Below the pieces are notes generated by a model. The model worked only from the letters and a program-made list of their open reading frames with translations. It was not told the origin of the DNA and made no database searches. A DNA stretch of 36,453 nt from Bacteroidota bacterium (lineage in GTDB: Bacteria > Bacteroidota > Bacteroidia > 2-12-FULL-35-15), in assembly GCA_025363555.1 (NCBI GenBank), contig JANYDQ010000277.1:1-36453 (forward strand), given 5' to 3'. The first letter of the stretch is position 1, and the number at the start of each line of letters is the position of its first letter. The position numbers were made by a program, and so were the translations under genes. Shown one piece after another: positions 8,350-16,400 of the stretch.

Positions 8350-9762
8350 TTACGGAAACAGCACCCCGTTACATTCTGTACAATTGGCAAGCGGAATAGT
8401 TGCTTTGTACTTTAGGTTAATGCTGTTAATAAATTCGTTGGCAATCAAAGCATATCCTTTTTGATTGGGATGATAGCCATCTAAACTGTAAAACCCTCCT
8501 GTTACAAATTCTGCATTAAAGTCTGTACCATTCCATTTCACTCCCGTTTTCACAGTTTTAAAATACTCGTACATATCCACCAGTGCCAGGTTATACTGCA
8601 CCGCTTTTTCGCGGATAACAAAATTGTAAGTAGTAATGGCATTATCAATAGCATACACTTCTGTACTATCCAGTGCATAGCGGGTGTTCATCAACTGAAC
8701 TATCAAACCATACTTATTACACTTCATAGAATCTAACGGTACGGAAAGGGTAAGGTATTCGCCATTATGAAGTTGTCGGGCACCGCCCGAAACAGTGTTA
8801 TCAGCTATTACAAAACCATTATTACCCGCATGAAAATGAATGAGCGGGTATAAACTATACACATCATTCAGCGAATCAGCCTGTATCTGGGTCATTAAAG
8901 CCGCATTCCAGGGCACTAATGTATAATATGGAAAGTTTCTGAAATCGGGAATGGTAGCAATAGCGCCCTTTGCACCATGTGCCGTTAACCCGCCAAGCAA
9001 CGTATCTAACCGTGCACTAAACATTACCGAGGGCGGAATAGGAGCAGAAGTTCCGCCACTGCCGGCATAATTATAAATATCTTCCATACCCAGCCAGGCA
9101 GTAATAAAGGTAGCATTCTGTCCTATGGCATCACCATATATAGTGGACATTCCGGGGTTGGAAGCAATTCGGTTGTAATAAGGGTTTTTATTTCCGGAAG
9201 CAAAACTGTTTCCAAAAGCAGGGTTAAAATAATCGGCTGTATTGGCAAAAGGAACTGCAAGGTTCTGAATACCGTTTCCGGCAATGCCCACCAAATAGGG
9301 CGAAGCGGCACTCAAAGAAATAGAATGATTGTTGGGATTTAAAGCAGTTACATGCTGGCAATCGGTTTTGTAACCCAGTTTAAATGGAGAAAGAAACGGA
9401 CTTACCCACGGTTTGGTATTTAATCCTAATCCATTATCATCCGGCATCAGCGCCTGGTTAAAAGCACTGCCTCCCACTAATTTGAACTGCCCGGCAAGCA
9501 ATGCCGGAAGAGAAAGTTGTTGTCCTTTTGCGTACAAAGCCCCGTCCTGGTAGCCCGCCATGTAATCTCCTCCAATAGCAATTGTTTTACGAAAATCAGC
9601 ATTACCCGAGCTTGGAGTGGGTACTTTTAAATCGGGGGTACAAGAGCTAATCAGGCAACAGGCAATGGGCAGCAGGCAATAGGCAATAAGTAATAGGGAG
9701 GAATTAATTGTTATGCTGAACTTAGCAGGTAATGGGCTTGTTGAACTATCGAAGTATTTCAT
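8350..9762 (-). CDS. SGNH/GDSL-hydrolase-like lipoprotein, probably lacking the nucleophile
   Basis: A protein of 470 residues. A hydrophobic N-terminus ends in a lipobox (LISSC, Cys42), predicting an outer-membrane or periplasmic lipoprotein. The SGNH fold is suggested by a block-I segment (IAIGGDYMAGYQDGALY, about residues 61-77) and a C-terminal block-V DGYHPN with the Asp-x-x-His pair. Bacteroidota relatives usually read GNSLTAG or GDSxTAG in block I; aligned this way, Asp takes the place of the catalytic Ser. It may therefore be non-hydrolytic, or the alignment may be off. The coding sequence for residues 1-40 looks derived from dispersed repeats. It follows nfu by 11 nt on the same strand. 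Confidence 0.75.
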   Translation of the reverse strand: MKYFDSSTSPLPAKFSITINSSLLLIAYCLLPIACCLISSCTPDLKVPTPSSGNADFRKTIAIGGDYMAGYQDGALYAKGQQLSLPALLAGQFKLVGGSAFNQALMPDDNGLGLNTKPWVSPFLSPFKLGYKTDCQHVTALNPNNHSISLSAASPYLVGIAGNGIQNLAVPFANTADYFNPAFGNSFASGNKNPYYNRIASNPGMSTIYGDAIGQNATFITAWLGMEDIYNYAGSGGTSAPIPPSVMFSARLDTLLGGLTAHGAKGAIATIPDFRNFPYYTLVPWNAALMTQIQADSLNDVYSLYPLIHFHAGNNGFVIADNTVSGGARQLHNGEYLTLSVPLDSMKCNKYGLIVQLMNTRYALDSTEVYAIDNAITTYNFVIREKAVQYNLALVDMYEYFKTVKTGVKWNGTDFNAEFVTGGFYSLDGYHPNQKGYALIANEFINSINLKYKATIPLANCTECNGVLFP

Positions 9763-9773
9763 TAATTAAAAAT

Positions 9774-10022
9774 CTAAACAGTTGCTTTTATATTTACGGC
9801 TTCCACTCCCCTTATTTCGGGAGCTACCCGCTTTATGGATTCTTCTATTCCTGCTTTCATCGTCATTCTGCTCATGGAGCACGATTTGCAAGCGCCTAAT
9901 AATTCCAGCTTCACAATGTAATCATCCGTAATTTCCAGCAACGACACATTGCCCCCGTCTGCCTGCAAATACGGGCGAATCTGTTCTAATACCTCTTCTA
10001 CTTTTTTTGTTAGTTTTTTCAT
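9774..10022 (-). CDS. NifU C-terminal domain (Nfu-type) iron-sulfur scaffold
   Basis: A protein of 82 residues covering a stand-alone NifU C-terminal domain. EVLEQIRPYLQADGGNVSLLEI is the characteristic helix and DGG turn, and ACKSCSMS (Cys45 and Cys48) is the CxxC that binds a bridging cluster. Proteins of this family hold and transfer Fe-S clusters in the cytoplasm. It lies downstream of the Mrp ATPase gene on the same strand, a pairing consistent with cluster assembly or delivery. A 36-nt dispersed repeat (10025-10062) begins three bases before the start codon. Confidence 0.93.
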   Translation of the reverse strand: MKKLTKKVEEVLEQIRPYLQADGGNVSLLEITDDYIVKLELLGACKSCSMSRMTMKAGIEESIKRVAPEIRGVEAVNIKATV

Positions 10023-10024
10023 GC

Positions 10025-10062
10025 TACTACGAATTACGAATCTATACCAATTACGAATTGTT
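10025..10062. repeat. ACGAATTACGAAT repeat, copy 1 (upstream of nfu)
   Basis: Two ACGAATTACGAAT-type words separated by 6-7 nt. It is nearly identical over about 36 nt to the copy at 18142-18179, and related to 32886-32916. All three lie just upstream of minus-strand start codons. Confidence 0.85.
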
Positions 10063-10069
10063 TGTTGTT

Positions 10070-10141
10070 AGACCTCACCCCTGCCTGCCGGCAAGCTCAG
10101 CCCCTCGCCTTGAAGAAAGGAGAGGGTGACGGAGTGTGAAG
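10070..10141. repeat. CT-rich hairpin repeat, family copy A
   Basis: Contains AGACCTCACCCC, CCCCTCGCCTTGAAG, and AAAGGAGAGGG as an imperfect hairpin, plus an extra GCCTGCCGGCAAG hairpin. The same words occur in reverse orientation at 34364-34416. Immediately after it, 10165-10200 contains iterated TATTGCC phrases. Confidence 0.75.
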
Positions 10142-10198
10142 TATGTTATTTTAAAAGTATTCTTTGAGAATATTGCCTATTGCCTATTAACTATTGCC

Positions 10199-11281
10199 TT
10201 ATTTAACTAATTCTCCCTTTCTTGAATTCACAATACTTACCTGCTGTGCAACATTGCTTGCCATTTCCATAAATGCCAATGCCTGCGGAGTATTATCCTG
10301 CATCACTGCCGGACGACCTGCATCGCCTGCTTCGCATATACTTTGCACCAATGGTATTTCTCCCAGCAAAGGTACTCCTAATTTTTCTGCTAATGTTTTG
10401 GCTCCGTCCTTGCCAAAGATATAATATTTATTGTTGGGTAATTCAGCAGGGGTAAAATAAGCCATGTTTTCTACTATGCCCAACACCGGAACGTTTATCT
10501 GCGGCAACTGAAACATGCCTACTCCCTTTTGTGCATCAGCCAAAGCCACCTGCTGGGGTGTACTTACTATCACTACTCCATTTAACGGAACAGCAGCTAC
10601 CAACGACAAATGTATATCTCCTGTGCCGGGTGGCAAATCAATAATCATATAATCCAGTTCTCCCCAATCAGCATCGGCAAACATTTGTGTGAGTGCTTTC
10701 GAAGCCATAGGTCCGCGCCAAACGATGGCTTGAGAAGTGTCTGCAAAAAAACCGATGGACAATAATTTCACTCCGTAACTCTCTACAGGAATAATTTTAT
10801 TGACACCATTTATAGGGCGTATCATTGGCTTTTCGTGTACCACATCAAACATGATAGTTTGTGATGGTCCGTAAATGTCAGCGTCCACCAGTCCGACAGA
10901 TGCACCCTGTTTTGCCAGTGCCACTGAAAGGTTGGAAGCAATGGTAGATTTACCTACTCCTCCTTTTCCTGATGCTACTGCAATTATATTTTTTACCCCG
11001 GGTAATAACGGTGCACTGTTTTTACTTGCTGTTACATTGGCGGTCATCTTCACTTCCACTATCGCTTCTTTGTCCACAAAATGAAGCACTGCATTTACAC
11101 ATGCTTTGTGAATCATCTCTTTCATAGGGCAGGCAGGGGTAGTAAGCACCACCGTAAAGTTTACATTCTTTCCGTTTACTTCCAGGTCTTTTATCATCCC
11201 CAACGTTACCAAATCTTTGTGTAAATCCGGGTCGTCCACATTTTTCAATGCTTCCAGTACTTGTTCTTTTGTAATATTCAT
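10199..11281 (-). CDS. mrp: Mrp/ApbC-type P-loop ATPase (iron-sulfur carrier)
   Basis: A protein of 360 residues. The N-terminal 80-90 residues form a DUF59/MIP18 domain (VLEALKNVDDPDLHKDLVTLGM; TTPACPMKEMI). The ParA-like ATPase follows, with the deviant Walker A GKGGVGKST at 105-113 and DLPPGTGDIHLS as the Walker B region. Members assemble or carry Fe-S clusters. The C-terminal CxxC seen in many Mrp proteins is not present: after GIVENMAYF the sequence is TPAELPNNKYYIFG, a form I associate with Bacteroidota homologues. The neighbour nfu (177 nt downstream, same strand) supports a role in Fe-S metabolism. Confidence 0.93.
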   Translation of the reverse strand: MNITKEQVLEALKNVDDPDLHKDLVTLGMIKDLEVNGKNVNFTVVLTTPACPMKEMIHKACVNAVLHFVDKEAIVEVKMTANVTASKNSAPLLPGVKNIIAVASGKGGVGKSTIASNLSVALAKQGASVGLVDADIYGPSQTIMFDVVHEKPMIRPINGVNKIIPVESYGVKLLSIGFFADTSQAIVWRGPMASKALTQMFADADWGELDYMIIDLPPGTGDIHLSLVAAVPLNGVVIVSTPQQVALADAQKGVGMFQLPQINVPVLGIVENMAYFTPAELPNNKYYIFGKDGAKTLAEKLGVPLLGEIPLVQSICEAGDAGRPAVMQDNTPQALAFMEMASNVAQQVSIVNSRKGELVK

Positions 11282-11387
11282 TTTGTTTTTTGAGATGTAA
11301 AGGTAATAAAATAGTGAATAGGCTATAGCGAATAGTTAACAGGTGCTTCGGACAAACAACAATATTGCAATAAAACAATTTAACAAT

Positions 11388-12335
11388 TTATTTTATCTCT
11401 TCCTTCTTTTCCAAATCCGTTCTTATTCTGTAAGCTATTCCAACATTAAAAATCATATAAGGTTCGGTAGAAGTATAAACCTGGCTATTAAAATACCTGC
11501 TATCATATCTTTCTTCTTTTGTATTATAAATATATTGTATCGGGCTTTTGCCAAGTGTATAACCTGCTTCGGCATACACCAAAATCTTTTTTGCTACAAA
11601 ATAATCTACAAATAATTTTATTTGCTCTTCATCGTACCGGACATAATCATTAAAATTTTCTTTTGATAAACGAAATGAACGGGTGAATGATTTAAAACCC
11701 AACCCTGTGTACAACCTGTTTTTAATAATATTGAATTCCGCTTTATAATTGGTGGGAAGTATTCCATATAAATATATTCGCTTATTTATTTTCCAATCCA
11801 CACCCACCAACGGAATAAAGAAATTTCCGAATGCTTCATTATTATAATACAATCCTGCTTTTATTTTAATGTTTTCTTTCAGTTGAAAGTTTTCTATAAC
11901 TATTCCACCCAATTGAAAATCCTTATCATTTACAGGCGCTCTGAAATCGGAAGCAATCTTGGGAATCACCATCGTTACTGTTTTCCATTTTTTATTTTTA
12001 GAAACAAACTGAAACCCCAGAGGCATGGAAACACTTGCCAGTTGCCTGGTATCCCAATAATCGTAAGCCGAAGTGAGAGAGGATTTAATTATTTCGGAGT
12101 TAATGCGAATCAAAAGTGTATTTCCGTTTTTAAATTCTTTTGGAACAAAAAGATTTAAAAAATAATTATCGGTTTGGTTCTTAGCTGGAATAGTGGCATA
12201 CGGACTAATCGGGTATTTATAAGTTGTATTAAAAGTTTGGTAACTAAAATTAACAATATCCACAAAAGGCTGGGCAATGGTTTTTGCAGTAACAAGAGAT
12301 ACTATTATAATGAGTAAACGGAATTTGTTTTTCAT
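11388..12335 (-). CDS. Putative outer-membrane beta-barrel protein (DUF6268-like)
   Basis: A protein of 315 residues with a signal peptide ending near KTIAQ. The mature chain has alternating hydrophobic/polar strands and many aromatic residues (YLYGILPTNYKAEF, KIKAGLYYNNEAFG), as in outer-membrane barrels. The last strand is not terminal: after MIFNVGIAYRIR a short charged tail (TDLEKKEEIK) follows. I associate the overall pattern with DUF6268-type Bacteroidota barrels, but without a search this is tentative. Function unknown. It stands alone between Mrp and a repeat-flanked small gene. Confidence 0.72.
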   Translation of the reverse strand: MKNKFRLLIIIVSLVTAKTIAQPFVDIVNFSYQTFNTTYKYPISPYATIPAKNQTDNYFLNLFVPKEFKNGNTLLIRINSEIIKSSLTSAYDYWDTRQLASVSMPLGFQFVSKNKKWKTVTMVIPKIASDFRAPVNDKDFQLGGIVIENFQLKENIKIKAGLYYNNEAFGNFFIPLVGVDWKINKRIYLYGILPTNYKAEFNIIKNRLYTGLGFKSFTRSFRLSKENFNDYVRYDEEQIKLFVDYFVAKKILVYAEAGYTLGKSPIQYIYNTKEERYDSRYFNSQVYTSTEPYMIFNVGIAYRIRTDLEKKEEIK

Positions 12336-12377
12336 CTTACAAAGAAAAAGAAAATAAATGAAGTGTGTAAGAAAATT

Positions 12378-12481
12378 TTAACCACAAAGCACACAAAGTT
12401 TTTAAACAGAGGTCGCTAAGGAAGTAATTGGTTTTTTTCTTTGTGTTCTTTTTGTAACCCCTTTGTGTACTTTGTGGTTAA
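12378..12481. repeat. ACCACAAAG long-hairpin element, copy 1
   Basis: The left arm at 12378-12398 (TTAACCACAAAGCACACAAAG, here split as TTAACCACAAAG plus CACACAAAG) pairs with 12461-12481 at 20 of 21 positions. A second CTTTGTGTTCTTT block at 12439-12451 offers an alternative pairing. It ends 7 nt downstream of the small gene at 12488. A direct second copy is at 12885-12987. Confidence 0.88.
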
Positions 12482-12487
12482 TTAAGT

Positions 12488-12670
12488 TTACTCTTCCCCC
12501 GACAAATCTTTTAAACAAAACAAAATGAAAGTAGAAATTACCGGCAGCAGCAGTCCGATTACAAACCATAGTTTCGGGTTTCTGCCCATCCGGTTTGCCA
12601 TTCGCGAAGTGATAATAGGAATGCTTAATAAAAACAACATTCCGATACTGAAAAAAATTACTGCACCCAT
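12488..12670 (-). CDS. Small two-helix membrane protein
   Basis: A protein of 60 residues with two strongly hydrophobic segments (about 3-20 and 35-53) separated by a short basic loop (TSRMANRMGRNPK), ending in an acidic tail (DLSGEE). This fits a small inner-membrane protein with a positive cytoplasmic loop. I do not recognise a family with confidence. It sits alone between a hairpin element on its 3' side and the dispersed repeat at 12729-12841 on its 5' side. The hydrophobic pattern and ATG make it more likely real than chance. Confidence 0.55.
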   Translation of the reverse strand: MGAVIFFSIGMLFLLSIPIITSRMANRMGRNPKLWFVIGLLLPVISTFILFCLKDLSGEE

Positions 12671-12728
12671 AATTGGTTACAAAGGTAAATATATTAAACC
12701 TGGCAGGTTAATCCGATTTAATACTAAT

Positions 12729-12841
12729 TTGGGCGTGCCCCTGCGGGTCGGGCTTTCCGCTTCAATCTTTTTTGTGCCCCGCCTGTTGCAACGCAAACAA
12801 AAAAGGATTTTCGCTGCAATCCCTCACGCTGGGCTTCCTGA
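12729..12841. repeat. Dispersed structured repeat, copy 2 (partner at 2236-2391)
   Basis: The same order of blocks as copy 1: GGGCGTG, GTCGGGCTTTCCGCT, CAATCTTTTTTGT, then ACAAAAAAGGATTTTCGCT and CAATCCCTCACGC, but with a short GCCCCTGCGGG in place of copy 1's longer hairpin. Same orientation as copy 1. This and the neighbouring elements fill most of the 12671-13466 spacer. Confidence 0.87.
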
Positions 12842-12884
12842 AATACTGCTTTTTTCCTCACCATTCCTTCCAGTTAAAAAAAAC

Positions 12885-12987
12885 TAACCACAAAGAACAC
12901 AAAGTTAATACACAGAGTTCACGAAGGCAGTAGGTGTTTTATTTTCTTTGTGTTCTTTGTGTAAACTCTTGGTGTGCTTTGTGGTTA
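12885..12987. repeat. ACCACAAAG long-hairpin element, copy 2
   Basis: The left arm TAACCACAAAGAACACAAAG (12885-12904) can pair with the outer right arm at 12972-12987 (15 of 16) or with an inner block at 12946-12962. It runs in the same direction as copy 1, 507 bp away, and shares internal words (ACAGAG, GAAGG, AGTA), so the two are homologous copies and not chance palindromes. Confidence 0.88.
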
Positions 12988-12994
12988 AATAAGT

Positions 12995-13165
12995 TCATTC
13001 CTTCACCACCTTCTTTCTCACCATTCCTTCTTCCGTTTTTATTTCCACAAAATAAATTCCTTTTGCAAAACTGCTTATATCTATTGTTACCAACCTGTCA
13101 TTCTGTCCTGAACTTGTTTCAGGATCATTCAGAATCTCACCGCCTAAAACAGTAAACAGTTTTAT
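12995..13165 (-). pseudogene. Remnant of a T9SS type A sorting domain
   Basis: On the minus strand an open frame of 56 codons ends in a stop at 12995-12997. It reads IKLFTVLGGEILND near its start and VTIDISSFAKGIYFVEIKTE...VRKKVVKE at its end, the classic final strands of a T9SS type A sorting domain. A stop codon precedes it (13166-13168) and there is no usable ATG, so the rest of the gene is gone. An imperfect hairpin repeat (13100-13135) lies within the frame between the two recognisable strands without breaking it. Probably the leftover 3' end of a secreted-protein gene. Confidence 0.82.
13100..13135. repeat. Hairpin repeat inside the T9SS remnant
   Basis: TCCTGAA (13106-13112) pairs with TTCAGGA (13118-13124) around CTTGT, and ATTCTG (13100-13105) pairs with CAGAAT (13130-13135). 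It is flanked by TGTCATTC and AGAATCTC, the same boundary words as the element at 129-156. Confidence 0.8.
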
Positions 13166-13202
13166 TTAAAATTGACTAATAAAAGGTAAAAATCAGGATT
13201 TC

Positions 13203-13412
13203 AGGAAGTTAACTGGGCTGTTCGGTAAACTTACTGCGCTGCCCGGTAAACTTACTGCGCTGCTTAGTAAACTTACTGCGCTGCCCGGTAAACTTACTGC
13301 GCTACTTAATAAACTTACTGCTTTGCTTAGTAAACTTACCGGACTGACCAGTAAACTTACTGCGCTGCCCGGTAAACTTACTGCGCTATTTAGTAAAACT
13401 ACCGGTGAAGTA
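13203..13412. repeat. 21-bp tandem array, ten units with exact period
   Basis: Ten 21-bp units start at 13203, 13224, 13245, 13266, 13287, 13308, 13329, 13350, 13371 and 13392 with no insertion or deletion; the consensus is GGTAAACTTACTGCGCTGCC plus C. On the plus strand one frame (13176-13427) is open and reads heptapeptides RKLTGLF, GKLTALP, GKLTALL, SKLTALP, GKLTALL, NKLTALL, SKLTGLT, SKLTALP, GKLTALF, SKTTGEV and then LKTN and stop. Several differences between units are synonymous. No ATG, GTG or TTG occurs in frame ahead of the array. Confidence 0.95.
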
Positions 13413-13466
13413 TTAAAAACGAATTAAAACCGGATTCGTAAATTCGTACCATTCGATATCTGTAAT

Positions 13467-16400
13467 CTACGCATCCAAATTTCCATATTCCAGTTTCTTC
13501 TTCTGGAAAAACAAAATTACTCTCAATACTATTATTAAGAAAGGAATATACATAGCCACTACCGGCAAGCCGAAATGTTTTAGAACAATAATAGATTTCC
13601 GTTTCAAACGTTCCGCAATTAAATACATAGCCGGAACCAGTAATAAAGTGAGCAGCGTTGCAAAACTCAAACCGAATATCATGGTCCACGAAAGCGGTCC
13701 CCAGAACACTACATTATCTCCCCCGAAATAAATATGAGGATTGCCGGAAGTAAGCAATGTTTCGAAATCAATATTTAATCCCACTGCCAGCGGAATCAAC
13801 CCAAGTATGGCAGCAGTAGCAGTTAATATTACGGGGGTCATCCTTGTGCGACCTGCTTCCACGGTAGCATCCCACAAACCCATTCCATTTGCCCGCGACA
13901 TCTCTGCAAACTCCACCAGCAATATTCCGTTTCGAACCACAATCCCCGCCAGAGCCACAATCCCGATACCTGTCATAACGATGCTCATGTCCATTTTAAA
14001 AATAGCAGTACCTAATAACACACCAATAACACTAAAGAATATTTCTGTCAAAATAATAAAAGGTTTTCCGATGGAATGAAATTGTAAAACCAAAATCAGC
14101 AATATTATTCCAAGCGAAGTTTTCATGGCACCGCCCAGGAAAGCACCTGTTTCGGCTTGTTCCACTTTGGAGCCTGTCATAGATACTTCCACATTCCCTT
14201 GTTTCTTATATCCTTTCAAAGCGTTTTCCACAGCAGCGGCTACTTCGTTTTCGTTATATCCGGCAGAAGCGTTGGAGGAAAGCGTAATCACCCGTTTCTG
14301 CATTTTCCGTTTTATACCATCGTAAGTATTACCATATTCAATATCGCAAAAAGCAGCAAGTGGCACACTTCTTAAAATGCCTCCTGAATTCATATCGCGA
14401 AAAGTAATTTTTAAATTGCGCAATGCTTCTATGTTGTTTCGCTGGTCGTATTGATAACGAATCTGGATAGGATACTCATCGTTAGCATCACGAAACTTGG
14501 AAGGCTTATCAATTCCGAAAACCGCATTTCTTATTTCCATTGCAATTTGCGAAGTAGATATTCCCTCCCTGTTGGCGCGCTCTCTGTCAATGTTAAAAAC
14601 AATTTCGGGTTTGTTACTTTCAAAATCAGATTTGAGGTTATCCACCCCCGGAATGTTTTGCCCGTCAAGAAAAAGTTTTAACCGAATGGAGTTGCTAACG
14701 AGGTCATCAAACTTATCACCCCGAATTTCAATGTTAATAGGTTTCTGAACGGGCGGACCTGCCTGTTCTTTTGCCACAGTAATATCTGCTCCCGGAATAT
14801 TCCATTTGAGTTTTTGAAGTTTTTCGAGGTATTCCATCGTAGATTTTCCTCCACGACTTTCAAAGCCGACAAATGAAATAGCAATCTTACCACGGTTTGG
14901 ATAATCGTTCTGGTCCTGGTCTTGCGGGTCGGTGGTTTGTTTGGTAACGTTGGTAATAATGGATTTTACCAATTTATTAGAATCGCCAAGCACTGAATTA
15001 ACTTTCATCTCCACTTGTTTCATCACCATGTTGGTCTTTAAAGGGTCTGTACCTGTAGGTAGTTTCACATACACAAAAACAAAGTTAGGGTCGCCCTGCG
15101 GGAAGAACACCACTTTAGGACTTCGAATTGCGAAAAATATAACAGTGAACACAAATAACACAAGAGTTCCTAGAAGGGCTAACCACGGGCGTTTTAGAAA
15201 GCGAATCAAAAAACGGGAATAACGTTCCCTGAATGCGGGCCAAAGTTTTGTTTGAAAAGCTTCGATAGCTTTGTACAAAAAGAAACGATGAAGCAACATA
15301 AAGAAGGCAAGGAAAATAGTGAAGTTTCCAAGTGCATAATGTCCTTTGGCGTAAGCCCATAAAACTATCAACCCATAAATAACCAACCTCATTTTGCCCA
15401 TCCTGCTTAGCTTTCCGTGATTGCGCTTTTCTTCTTCGTGAGGTTTCATAAAATCAACCGCAAACACAGGGTTAATAATATAAGCAACCACAAGGGAAGC
15501 AAGTAAAGTAGTGATTAAAGTAATAGGCAAATAAAACATAAACTTACCGATGATGCCGCTCCAGAAAGCAAGAGGAATGAACGGTGCGAGGGTGGTAAGT
15601 GTTCCGCTCAACACCGGAACAAACACTTCTCCAGCCGCCATCTTTGCAGCAGTTTTTATATCCCGCTCCCCGTTTTTAAATAGCCGGTGGGTGTTTTCAA
15701 TCACCACTATGGCATCGTCCACCACTATTCCCAGGGCAAGTAAAAAGGCAAATAATACAATCATATTTAACGTAAAGCCATACATCGGGAAAACCATAAA
15801 CGCCAGGAACATGGACAGGGGCACAGATGCCGCCACGAAGATGGCATTGTTCACTCCCATAAAAAACATAAGGATAAGAGTTACTAAAATAAATCCGATG
15901 ATGATTGTATTAATCAAATCGTGAAGAGTGCTTCTTGTTTTTTCCGACTGGTCGCCTGTAACAGTTACCTGAAGCGTGGAAGGCAACTCTTTCGAATCCT
16001 GCATTTGTTTAATGGCAGCCGTAATATTATCAGACGCTTCAATTAAATTTTCGCCCGAACGCTTTACAATGTTTAAGGTAATTACATTTTTCCCGGCAAG
16101 TCTTGCATAACTTTCCTGCTCGTGGGTTCCGTCCACCACCTCTGCAATGTCCTTTAAATAAAGCTTTGCATTGGTAGGAGAACTGATAACCAGGTTTTTT
16201 ATTTCATCAATGGTTTTAAATTCTGCTTTAATAGTAAGGTTGCGTTTCATGCCATCCATCGGAACCAAGCCCCCGGAAATGTTCAGGTTCTCCGAACCCA
16301 CCGCTCTTTGAATATCTCCAAGGGTAAGCGTTGCAGCCTGTAGTTTATACATATCCACGTTGATTTGTATTTCGCGCTCCAAATCTCCCACCATCACTAC

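Noticed and set aside
8265-8390. N-terminal extension of the multihaem cytochrome
   Set aside because: It would hide the signal peptide, overlap the upstream gene's end and cover the promoter candidate; the ATG at 8264 is preferred.
12934-13155. Plus-strand open frame of 73 codons
   Set aside because: It overlaps the hairpin element and the minus-strand T9SS remnant; the translation reflects repeat sequence.
13203-13412. CRISPR-like array
   Set aside because: Contiguous 21-bp units with no unique spacers and no cas genes nearby.
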